From: Bacteroidales bacterium
GTDB taxonomy: Bacteria > Bacteroidota > Bacteroidia > Bacteroidales > P3
Assembly (NCBI GenBank): GCA_024681475.1
Contig: JAILAT010000017.1
Span: 1 to 62,034, forward strand
Length of the DNA: 62,034 bases
Reading direction: 5' to 3'
The notes below the pieces were generated by a model, which made no database searches, was not told the origin of the DNA, and saw only the letters and a list, made by a program, of their open reading frames with translations. Of the stretch, positions 29,174 through 36,404 are shown piece by piece. The stretch's first letter is position 1. Every line of letters begins with the position of its first letter. A program made the position numbers and the translations under genes.

Positions 29174-29375
29174 CACCCATCAGCAACAGAACAACTACAA
29201 TAATCTATTCCCTGCCATGCCATGGGTATTGCCGAAAGGAATGCAATGGCGTGGTGCACGCTATTGATAATAAGTATGTTGCGAAAATAATTTGGAGAAA
29301 AGGGAAAAACTTGTTATCTTTGCAACCAGAATTTATAGTTTAAGATTGGTTGACTGATTAATAAATGGCCTTATT
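29174..29375. promoter_or_regulatory. Non-coding gap with a promoter (TTTG 29291-29294, TATCTTTG 29315-29322)
   Basis: The two elements on the plus strand are separated by 20 bases, an ideal Bacteroidetes promoter. Transcription should start near 29328, about 48 bases before the type IX cargo gene. Nothing else was recognised in the gap. Confidence 0.75.
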
Positions 29376-30770
29376 ATGAAGAGTAAATATGTAATCCATG
29401 GCATCCTATTGCTGGCAATCATCTTGCAATACTTCCCCTGCCAAGCCCAGGACACTGTCTATTATGGCACAGACCCGAGGTATTATTATTATGATTTTCC
29501 TGACAATTGTGATTGTGAGGTGTATTATTATACGGATGTAATTGACTTTCAAGGTGAACAAGTGGCATCTATCTTTTATGTTGGTGACGGAGAAGCGGAT
29601 TCTGTTTATGGTGTTGCTTTTTGTCCAGATCTCAAATATAATGATGGTTGGCACGATTATGATTACGAGCGATTTGTGTATAAGATTTTTTTATATGAAT
29701 TTGAGGATGCTAACCATGTAATCAAGGTGGATAGTATAGTTCTTGTTTTTCCTGATTATGTTGATTCGTTAGGACTGTTAGGATTGTATGACAAGTGTTT
29801 CTCGTTTGTAGATTTTAGAAGTAATCAATGCGAGTATTCTAGTCTCTTCGGTAATAATAATCTGTATTCCTATTTTAGAGAATTCTATTTTACAAAGCCA
29901 TATCATCCCAATGGCTTATTCCTGATAGGCATTCAAGACCTATTTTCGATGGGCGATTTGGGCGCAAAATCTTTTGGCTTTGGAGAACCAGTGACGGATA
30001 CATTGTTGAATGGAGATGTGAATATTGGTCATGATGTCATTCCTTGTCTGGTAAATGGTGGCATTGTTAATATCTATGAAGATAGTATTTATTTTTCTCT
30101 TAATAGCTCATTTAATTTTTATAATGGAATATACAGAACATCACTAAGCCAAGGTTTTTTCCCCATCATCCTGCCGCCGACGGAGTCGGACAGTGTGCCT
30201 TTGTGCGCTGGCGTTGATGGTTTCCGGCTGGGCGTGGTGATGGACGATGTGGCGATATTCTATTGGAACCAGGGGCTGAGTGGCCGCTACCAGTGCAGCC
30301 TGGGACCTGCCGACAGCGAGCCGGAGGACAACGCGCTGGTGGAATTTGCCGACGGGCAGAACTTCCTGCGCTACACCGACTTGCCCGACGGCGAGTACAA
30401 GGCATGTGTGCGCCGCGTGTGCTACCACGACTGCTATTTCCACCGCGACAGCACCTACTATAGCGATTGGAGCGAGCCGATAGCGTTCCGCGTGGGCGAC
30501 CCGCCCGACGACACGGTGTCCGTCCGTGGCGTGCCGCAGCTCAGCGACGTAACCTTGGTGCCCAACCCCGCCACCTTGCAGGTGACGGTGACCTCGGCGG
30601 AGCGCATCGCCACGGTGACGCTGACAGACATGAGCGGCCGCGAGGTGCTGCGACTCGAGGTGAACGCCGAGCAGACGACCCTGGACATCAGCACGCTGCC
30701 CAAAGGCGTGTACCTCGCCACCATCGTGACCCCCCAGGCCACCACCACCAAACGCCTCGTGGTGAACTGA
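29376..30770 (+). CDS. Secreted protein with type IX secretion C-terminal sorting domain
   Basis: The 464-residue protein has a signal peptide ending CQAQ (about residue 24). It ends in a type IX secretion tail of about 75 residues, with VTLVPNPATLQVTV, the DMSGREVLRLEV strand, LPKGVYLATI and terminal KRLVVN. It should be exported and anchored at the cell surface by the Por machinery. The middle is rich in Tyr, Asp and Gly and has no recognised domain. Bases about 29480-30160 are markedly A+T-rich, while the tail is G+C-rich like the rest of the chromosome. The ligand or activity is unknown. Confidence 0.8.
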   Translation: MKSKYVIHGILLLAIILQYFPCQAQDTVYYGTDPRYYYYDFPDNCDCEVYYYTDVIDFQGEQVASIFYVGDGEADSVYGVAFCPDLKYNDGWHDYDYERFVYKIFLYEFEDANHVIKVDSIVLVFPDYVDSLGLLGLYDKCFSFVDFRSNQCEYSSLFGNNNLYSYFREFYFTKPYHPNGLFLIGIQDLFSMGDLGAKSFGFGEPVTDTLLNGDVNIGHDVIPCLVNGGIVNIYEDSIYFSLNSSFNFYNGIYRTSLSQGFFPIILPPTESDSVPLCAGVDGFRLGVVMDDVAIFYWNQGLSGRYQCSLGPADSEPEDNALVEFADGQNFLRYTDLPDGEYKACVRRVCYHDCYFHRDSTYYSDWSEPIAFRVGDPPDDTVSVRGVPQLSDVTLVPNPATLQVTVTSAERIATVTLTDMSGREVLRLEVNAEQTTLDISTLPKGVYLATIVTPQATTTKRLVVN

Positions 30771-30899
30771 CGAGGGCTGAAGCATCCTAATCAAACGGCC
30801 TCATAATGAGTGTGGGAGATGAAAAGATGCAAAAATTTTTCGCTGGCGCATACTAAAAAAATACGCTTGGCGTTAAGGGTGCGCTGATGTTAATGACAA

Positions 30900-30976
30900 G
30901 GCCCCGTAGTTCAGCTGAATAGAACGTCGGATTCCGGTTCCGAAAGTCGTGGGTTTGAATCCCGCCGGGGTCACCA
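30900..30976 (+). tRNA. tRNA-Arg (anticodon CCG)
   Basis: A full cloverleaf fits: acceptor GGCCCCG/CGGGGTC, D stem GTTC/GAAC, anticodon stem TCGGA/TCCGA with loop TTCCGGT (anticodon CCG, reads CGG), T stem GTGGG/CCCGC with loop TTTGAAT, discriminator A and encoded CCA. Total length is 77 bases. A strong terminator follows. Confidence 0.95.
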
Positions 30977-30979
30977 TGA

Positions 30980-31010
30980 GGGGTGTGTCGCGAGACGCGC
31001 CCCTTTTTTT
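30980..31010 (+). terminator. Intrinsic terminator after tRNA-Arg
   Basis: GGGGTGTGTC and GACGCGCCCC pair over 10 bp (two G-U pairs) with loop GCGA, followed by seven T. The CPBP protease gene starts 13 bases later. Confidence 0.88.
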
Positions 31011-31022
31011 GCTAATATAATA

Positions 31023-31916
31023 ATGATAAAAATGAAGGAATTCTTTAGTAACATGAAGCCTTTCGGTCAGCTGATGACGCTGGCTGTCGTTTTTTTTATG
31101 CTTTTCATGGTCTCCATGGGCATAGAGGTGATACTGGCTGCTGTCGGCATTGACGTGACGAGCACTTACGTGCTGTTGCTCACGCAGGGGCTGTCCCAGC
31201 TATTGATGTTTTTCGTGCCTGCATGCCTGTGTGCCTGGTTGTTCAGCGATACGGTATCGTCGGGGTTGCGCTTGCGCTTTGCGAGAAGCAACTGGCTGCA
31301 CTTGCTGGCGGCGTTGGCTTTGTTGCTGTTGATTATGCCTTTTAACGACTGGGTGACGCGTGTCAACGACAACTGGCATTGGTCGGGAGCCCTGCAGCCC
31401 GTCGAGGATGCGCTGCGCGTAGTAGCCTCCATGTCGGAAACGCTGGTCAGCCAATTTCTGGCGCTGGAGGGCGTGGGCAATCTGCTGCTCAACGTGTTGG
31501 TGCTGGCTCTAGTGCCTGCGCTGTGCGAAGAGTTTTTCTTCCGTGGCGGCGTACAGAACATCTGTCAGCGCTGGTTCCGTGGCAACGTGCATTGGGCCGT
31601 GGTGTGCACCGCTGCCCTCTTCTCTCTGGTGCACTTCGACGTTTTCGCTTTCCTGCCGCGCTTCTTGCTGGGGTTGCTGCTGGGCTATGTCTATGTCTAC
31701 AGCGGCAGTATCTGGGTCAACGTGGCTGTGCATTTCCTGAACAACTTGATGGTGGTGCTGCTCACCTATCTGTACAACCAAGGTACGCTTGCCAACAACT
31801 GGGCCGATGACATTTCAGCACCCTGGTGGCTCATCGTTCCCACACTGCTCGTGTCGGGGCTGTTGTTTTGGCTTGTATTTGTGCGTAATAAAAAGAAAGA
31901 CAGCTTGTTGCAGTAA
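31023..31916 (+). CDS. CPBP family intramembrane metalloprotease
   Basis: The 297-residue protein has about eight membrane helices. It carries the CPBP (Abi/CAAX) motifs: EEFFFRGG (the EExxxR motif), SLVHFD (FxxxH-like) and HFLNN (HxxxN). Family members cut prenylated or signal-type peptides in the membrane, and some give bacteriocin self-immunity. The substrate here is unknown. No peptide gene is visible beside it. Confidence 0.87.
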   Translation: MIKMKEFFSNMKPFGQLMTLAVVFFMLFMVSMGIEVILAAVGIDVTSTYVLLLTQGLSQLLMFFVPACLCAWLFSDTVSSGLRLRFARSNWLHLLAALALLLLIMPFNDWVTRVNDNWHWSGALQPVEDALRVVASMSETLVSQFLALEGVGNLLLNVLVLALVPALCEEFFFRGGVQNICQRWFRGNVHWAVVCTAALFSLVHFDVFAFLPRFLLGLLLGYVYVYSGSIWVNVAVHFLNNLMVVLLTYLYNQGTLANNWADDISAPWWLIVPTLLVSGLLFWLVFVRNKKKDSLLQ

Positions 31917-32184
31917 TAATGACAAGAAAAATCCAATCAGGACATTTCCGAGGGCCAAAATTCTGATTTTTAAGCACAGATAACAAAAAAAGATCCTTCA
32001 GTATGGCCATCTGAAGCATGATGAGATAGATTTTTTAGTTTTCATAAATAGTTGATATATAGTTTGTTGTATTCGTTGTTTTGCTGACTGGAAAATAAAA
32101 AAATGAAAAAATAGTTGCATATCAAAAAAAAATAGTATTTTTGCACTCTAATTTGAAATATAAATAACATAAATAGAAAGCATT
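31917..32184. promoter_or_regulatory. Non-coding gap with the HU gene promoter (TATTTTTG 32136-32143)
   Basis: A TTG at 32115-32117 and TATTTTTG at 32136-32143 form a promoter with 18-base spacing, about 42 bases before the HU gene. A weak 6-bp hairpin (CTTCAG and CTGAAG, 31996-32016) could end the CPBP transcript. The rest is A+T-rich and shows no gene. Confidence 0.6.
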
Positions 32185-32472
32185 ATGACTAAAGCAGAAG
32201 TAGTAAACGCCATTGCCCAGAGAACGGGCATCGAGAAAGTGGCTGTCCTGGCAATTGTTGAAGAAATGATGGTTGTCATCAAGGAGTCCCTTACCAAGGG
32301 TGAGAATGTGTATCTCCGTGGCTTCGGTAGCTTCATTGTGAGAAGAAGAGCAGAGAAGACTGGCCGTAACATCTCGAAGAATACGACCGTTGTGATCCCC
32401 GCTCACAATATCCCCGCTTTCAAGCCCGCCAAATCGTTCATGGCCGAGGTGAAAAACAGCGAGACCAAGTAA
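32185..32472 (+). CDS. HU/IHF family DNA-binding protein
   Basis: The 95-residue protein is a member of the HU/IHF family, with the N-terminal helices (MTKAEVVNAIAQRTG) and the beta-arm region containing RGFGSFIVRRRAEKTGRN, then NIPAFKPAKSF. It binds and bends DNA as a dimer and shapes the nucleoid. The sequence alone does not separate HU from IHF. The small COX24-type gene follows by 34 bases and is probably cotranscribed. Confidence 0.93.
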   Translation: MTKAEVVNAIAQRTGIEKVAVLAIVEEMMVVIKESLTKGENVYLRGFGSFIVRRRAEKTGRNISKNTTVVIPAHNIPAFKPAKSFMAEVKNSETK

Positions 32473-32506
32473 GTATCACGTTGTAAACATTAATTGACCT
32501 AGTATT

Positions 32507-32596
32507 ATGCCAAACGGTAAGAAACACAAAAGACACAAAATGTCGACGCACAAACGTAAAAAACGTTTGCGCAAGAATAGACATAAAAAGAAATAA
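32507..32596 (+). CDS. AURKAIP1/COX24-domain small ribosomal protein
   Basis: This 29-residue, very basic protein (MPNGKKHKRHKMSTHKRKKR, then LRKNRHKKK) matches the short AURKAIP1/COX24 proteins found throughout Bacteroidetes. They are related to mitochondrial mS38 and actinobacterial bS22, which bind the small ribosomal subunit near the decoding region. It lies between HU and RNase G, directly before a strong terminator. It is too short for most gene finders. Confidence 0.85.
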   Translation: MPNGKKHKRHKMSTHKRKKRLRKNRHKKK

Positions 32597-32638
32597 ATCC
32601 TAACAGCGTTTCTTTTTATTTTCTAACAAAACCAAAAA

Positions 32639-32682
32639 CAAATTACACAACGCGCCATGCTTTGTTGTGTAGTTTGTTTTTT
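32639..32682 (+). terminator. Intrinsic terminator after the COX24-type gene
   Basis: CAAATTACACAAC (32639-32651) and GTTGTGTAGTTTG (32664-32676) pair over 13 bp with one G-U pair and a 12-base loop, followed by six T. It separates the HU transcript from RNase G. Confidence 0.85.
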
Positions 32683-32726
32683 GTATTATCGGGCAGGCAT
32701 TCCTAACGGAATATTCTACACAGCAG

Positions 32727-34277
32727 ATGAACAAAGAGCTTGTGATTTCCGCCAACCCTACCGAGGTGCATATTGCGCTGATGGAGGACAAGCAGTTGGT
32801 GGAACTCCATAAAGAGAAAAAGAACAGCAACTATGCTGTGGGCGACGTGGTGCTGGGCAAGGTGAGGAAAATCATGCCCGGCCTCAACGCTGCTTTTGTC
32901 GACATCGGCGATGAGAAAGACGGCTTCATCCACTATCTCGATTTCGGTCCGTCGTTCAATTCATACAACAAATATCTGCGCCAAGCCATGAATGGCGACG
33001 CGGCGATGCAGACATTGTCGAACTTCAAGATAGAACCCATCTTCGAGAAAAACGGCAACCTTTCCAACTCGCTCAGCGTGGGACAGTACATTCTGACCCA
33101 GATTGCCAAAGAGCCCATCTCCACTAAGGGACCCAAACTGTCGGGCGACGTGTCGTTCGCGGGACGTTATCTGGTGCTGGTGCCGTTCTCCAACAAAGTC
33201 TCCATCTCGCAGAAAATCAAGAGCTCCGAGGAACGCACGCGTCTGCGCAAGCTGATACAGAGCATACGCCCCAACAATTTCGGCCTCATCGTGCGCACCG
33301 TGGCGGAAGGCCGTTCGGTGGCCGACCTCGACGCCGACCTGCGCACCCTGATGGGCAAATGGCGCACCATGACCGAGAAGCTGAAGCGCGTCAACGGTCC
33401 GCAGATGATAGAGTCGGAACTGGGCACCACCTCGGCGTTGCTGCGCGACCTGCTGACCGACGATTTCAACACCATCTACTGCGACAACGACGGCGTCTGC
33501 GCCGAGCTGCGCAGCTATCTGGGGCAGATAGCCCCCGACAAGGTGGATATCGTGAAACATTACAAGATGGAGACACCCATCTTCGAACAGTTTGGAATAC
33601 AACGCGATATTCGTCGTGCCTTTGGCAAGATAGTGACTATCCGCTCGGGCGTGTATCTCTACATAGAGCACACCGAGGCGATGCATGTTATCGACGTGAA
33701 CAGCGGTAACCACATCAAGGCCGGCAGCGGCCAGGAGGACACCGCACTGCAGGTGAACATCGAGTCGGCCAAGGAGATAGCGCGGCAGCTGCGACTGCGA
33801 GACATGGGCGGTATCGTCATCATCGACTTTGTCGACATGGTGAAGTCGGAGCACCGCAAGCAACTCTACGACGTGATGACTGAAGAGATGAAGCGCGACC
33901 GCGCCCGTCATACGATCTTGCCTCTCAGCAAGTTCGGTCTGATGCAGATCACTCGTCAGCGAGTGCGTCCCGCCATAGAGGTCGACGTGCAGGAGAAATG
34001 CCCCTTCTGCGACGGCACCGGCACCATCAAATCGAGCCTTACAGTGGTCGACGACATCGAATCGAATCTGCGCTATCTGTGCTCCAGTCTCAATCCCAAG
34101 TCGCTGACCATCAACACGCATCCCTACGTGCAGGCCTACCTTACGCAAGGCTGGAAGTCGATGCGCAAACAGTGGCAGAAGAAATATAAGGTGCGGCTGA
34201 AAATAGTGTCGCAGACCGAGTATAACCTGTTGGACTATAAGTTTTTTAATGCCAGTGGCGACGAAATAGAGATGTAG
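32727..34277 (+). CDS. rng: Ribonuclease G/E family endoribonuclease
   Basis: The 516-residue protein is an RNase G/E catalytic unit: an N-terminal S1-type RNA-binding domain (VGDVVLGKVRKIMPGLNAAFVDIG), the DNase I-like catalytic part with MHVIDVNSGN and GGIVIIDFVDM (the metal-binding Asp residues), and the zinc-link motif CPFCDGTG. It lacks the long C-terminal scaffold of E. coli RNase E. It cuts single-stranded A/U-rich RNA in rRNA maturation and mRNA decay. A hairpin terminator follows at about 34323. Confidence 0.93.
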   Translation: MNKELVISANPTEVHIALMEDKQLVELHKEKKNSNYAVGDVVLGKVRKIMPGLNAAFVDIGDEKDGFIHYLDFGPSFNSYNKYLRQAMNGDAAMQTLSNFKIEPIFEKNGNLSNSLSVGQYILTQIAKEPISTKGPKLSGDVSFAGRYLVLVPFSNKVSISQKIKSSEERTRLRKLIQSIRPNNFGLIVRTVAEGRSVADLDADLRTLMGKWRTMTEKLKRVNGPQMIESELGTTSALLRDLLTDDFNTIYCDNDGVCAELRSYLGQIAPDKVDIVKHYKMETPIFEQFGIQRDIRRAFGKIVTIRSGVYLYIEHTEAMHVIDVNSGNHIKAGSGQEDTALQVNIESAKEIARQLRLRDMGGIVIIDFVDMVKSEHRKQLYDVMTEEMKRDRARHTILPLSKFGLMQITRQRVRPAIEVDVQEKCPFCDGTGTIKSSLTVVDDIESNLRYLCSSLNPKSLTINTHPYVQAYLTQGWKSMRKQWQKKYKVRLKIVSQTEYNLLDYKFFNASGDEIEM

Positions 34278-34322
34278 TCTTGCGCCGCGAGGAGCAAAAA
34301 ATGTGTACGCAAGGGCAATAAT

Positions 34323-34364
34323 AATTTCATTTCTACGTAATTGATGGTAGAAATGAAATTTTTT
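34323..34364 (+). terminator. Terminator hairpin overlapping the GH25 start codon
   Basis: AATTTCATTTCTAC (34323-34336) and GTAGAAATGAAATT (34347-34360) make a perfect 14-bp stem with a 10-base loop. The T run begins at 34359 and ends at 34364. It is placed to end rng transcription. The 3' arm contains the ATG (34353-34355) of the muramidase gene, and an earlier TTG and ATG lie in the loop. Confidence 0.75.
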
Positions 34365-35027
34365 GTACCCTATATAATCCTGATGCTGAGCCTGCCGCTA
34401 ATGGCTGTGGGGCAGAAAGGCATCGACGTGTCGCGCTACCAGGACACCATCAACTGGAAACGCGTGCAGCAGACAAAAACGGTTGATTTTGTGTATATAA
34501 AAGCCACCGAAGGTGCCTCAATCAAGGACAAAATGTATAAGTACAATGTCAAGAAAGCGCGAGAACATGGCCTGAAGGTGGGCAGTTATCATGTGTACAG
34601 TAGCAGGACGACGGCATACGATCAGTTCAACAATTTCAAGTCGCAGGTGAAGAAAGATCAGCAGGACCTTGTGCCGGTGCTCGACATAGAAGCCACCCAT
34701 TGCCACAAACTGTATATGACGCGTGTCGACAAGCTGTTGGAACTGATGGAGAAAGAGTATGGCTGCAAGCCGATGATATATACCAGCGAGAAGCTATACA
34801 TGACACACTTCAACAACAAGAAATATCAGAAATACCATTTCTGGATTGCCAACTACAACCGCAAGCCCAACATGGCCTACACGCTGTGGCAGTATACGCA
34901 GGACGGCCAGCTGAAGGGTGTGCGCGAAAGTGTCGATTTCTCGCGTTTCAACCCTAAGTATGGTCTGGCCAACATCACGATGCCCGACAAAAAGAAAGCC
35001 GAAATAAAAGACACCGTAAGCAAATGA
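34353..35027 (+). CDS. GH25 family muramidase (lysozyme), exported
   Basis: The 224-residue protein has a signal peptide (MKFFVPYIILMLSLPLMAVG) followed by a GH25 domain. Its motifs are GIDVSRYQ (catalytic Asp region), VYIKATEGAS, VGSYHVYSS, VLDIEA (the Asp-x-Glu pair expected at the GH25 active site) and LWQYTQDG. It should cut the MurNAc-GlcNAc bond of peptidoglycan in the periplasm or outside the cell. ATG 34353 begins at the signal peptide. In-frame TTG 34341 and ATG 34344 are alternatives. The start lies inside a hairpin. Confidence 0.88.
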   Translation: MKFFVPYIILMLSLPLMAVGQKGIDVSRYQDTINWKRVQQTKTVDFVYIKATEGASIKDKMYKYNVKKAREHGLKVGSYHVYSSRTTAYDQFNNFKSQVKKDQQDLVPVLDIEATHCHKLYMTRVDKLLELMEKEYGCKPMIYTSEKLYMTHFNNKKYQKYHFWIANYNRKPNMAYTLWQYTQDGQLKGVRESVDFSRFNPKYGLANITMPDKKKAEIKDTVSK

Positions 35028-35131
35028 AGGCGGAGCTGGCGATAATGCTTGGCCAACACGAGCCGACGACGGTATCCGTTAGCTTCGTGATACCCCAGGC
35101 CACCACCACGAAACGCCTCGTGGTGAACTGA
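35024..35131 (+). pseudogene. Scrap of a type IX cargo gene: 35-codon frame ending in a sorting tail
   Basis: Starting in an ATGA overlap with the muramidase stop, a 35-codon frame ends in IPQATTTKRLVVN. The last 39 bases are almost identical to the 3' end of the type IX cargo gene at 29376-30770. A functional sorting domain needs about 70 residues, so this is most likely the remnant of a lost gene or of a former tail of the muramidase. Translation as a separate peptide is possible but unlikely. Confidence 0.6.
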
Positions 35132-35235
35132 TTCGCGTTGCTGACAAATACTTCTTGTGCTCATGGTACGAATGGGCTTCGAACTTGCTATATTGTCAAC
35201 GGAAAAAAGAGTATACCATTTTAAAACAATACGAT

Positions 35236-35808
35236 ATGATACAAGCGAAGTACACATTGAGAAAAGTGACCTGCGTGGCAATGATCGGGGTTCTGTCGGT
35301 GGCGATGCTGAGCAGCTGCTTCGGAAGAGGACACCGCTCGCACAGCCGTAGTTACGATTATGATGATTATCAGTATGAAAAGCCAGCGGTTGAGGCTCCT
35401 GCTGCGAGCAGCAGTGCGCAGCAGAGCAGTGCTACAGAAGAGATGTTTGCATGTCCCGTATGCAATGGGACGGGCAAGAATCTGCTGTCGGAGGACATCA
35501 TGGCCCAGACACTGCCGTGTTCCTGTTGCGGCGGCTCGGGAATGACGACAAGTTCTGGCTACATGAGCTTCGTGGAGCTATATTCGTCGATGAACGGCGG
35601 CGGCTATTCGAATGGTGGAGGTTATTCGGGTGGAAACACACGCGACTACAACGAATGCGTGTCGTGCTACGGCCGCGGCACCTGCTGGATGTGCGGCGGA
35701 AAAGGGTGGAACTCGTACAGCGGCTATGGCAATAGCGGCATCTCCGAATGTCCGACATGCAATGGCACTGGACGCTGCCAGTTCTGTGGCGGCTCGGGCC
35801 GCAAATAG
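35236..35808 (+). CDS. Lipoprotein with six DnaJ-type CxxCxGxG zinc motifs
   Basis: The 190-residue product has a lipoprotein signal (MLSSC, Cys about residue 27), then a Ser/Tyr-rich stretch. Six cysteine pairs follow, each with glycines after it, as in the zinc domain of DnaJ: CPVCNGTG, CSCCGGSG, CVSCYGRG, CWMCGGKG, CPTCNGTG and CQFCGGSG. A Gly/Tyr-rich loop separates the second and third. There is no J domain. The protein would be anchored to the inner or outer membrane and exposed to the envelope. The start is the ATG at 35236, as upstream codons do not extend the signal sensibly. Function unknown. Confidence 0.78.
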   Translation: MIQAKYTLRKVTCVAMIGVLSVAMLSSCFGRGHRSHSRSYDYDDYQYEKPAVEAPAASSSAQQSSATEEMFACPVCNGTGKNLLSEDIMAQTLPCSCCGGSGMTTSSGYMSFVELYSSMNGGGYSNGGGYSGGNTRDYNECVSCYGRGTCWMCGGKGWNSYSGYGNSGISECPTCNGTGRCQFCGGSGRK

Positions 35809-35814
35809 GCTTCG

Positions 35815-36145
35815 CTTGTTCTTCTGCTCGGCCCATGGCCTCGCGAAATCTTGTTGATCTTGTGGATTTTTGCTTCGCGCGCCTGCGGCGTTGTTCTACT
35901 GTTCGGCCTTTGGCCTCGCGAGATCTGTAAATCTTATAAATTATTTCCGCCTTCGGCGGGATTTGGTTTCCGCTTGTTCTCCTGCTCGGCCTCTGGCCTC
36001 GCGAGATCTTGTTGATCTTGTAGATTTTTTGCGCCTTTGGCGCGGCTGCGCGGGCTTTTTGGGCTGGGAGCTTGATGGTCTGGTGGATATACTTGATTGC
36101 GTTAGCATTCTACAAGATCTACTAGATCTCTGCCGCGCCAGCGGC
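35815..36145. repeat. Non-coding repeat block: three direct copies and one inverted copy
   Basis: A unit of about 60 bases begins TTGTTCT, contains TCGGCC, TGGCCTCGCGAGATC and GATCTTGTAGAT, and occurs at about 35816, 35891 and 35974 with 75- and 83-base spacing and sequence drift. A part of it, CTACAAGATC..AGATCTC, recurs in reverse at about 36108-36131 and could pair with the third copy. No gene is supported here. Short frames across it are shadows of the repeats. Confidence 0.7.
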
Positions 36146-36404
36146 TAGGCTTTTCCACCTTGTCGATTGTGTATTTTTTTTTGTGCCGACGGTGTGAATG
36201 TGCGTTGGCTAGTTTGCTGTTTGTTAGGTTGTTGTGATTCGATGATTTGTTCTATATAATTTTTTCTTATTAAAAAAGCACTTGGAATCAAGAAAAATGA
36301 TTATCTTTGCAAGTTGATTCTGTGTACCCCGAGACCACCGAGAATGGCTCGTTGAGGGGTGCGGATATTTGATAATGAGTAAATTATAAATATAGTAAAC
36401 ACTT
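36146..36404. promoter_or_regulatory. Non-coding gap with the kamD promoter (TATCTTTG 36302-36309)
   Basis: TTG at 36282-36284 and TATCTTTG at 36302-36309 form a promoter with 17-base spacing, about 95 bases before kamD. The leader is short and shows no known riboswitch; in particular I saw no cobalamin box. The remaining A+T-rich sequence holds nothing recognisable. Confidence 0.6.

Noticed and set aside
35815-36145. Considered as a CRISPR array.
   Set aside because: Repeats drift, spacing is uneven (75 and 83 bases), there are no uniform spacers, one copy is inverted, and no cas genes are near.
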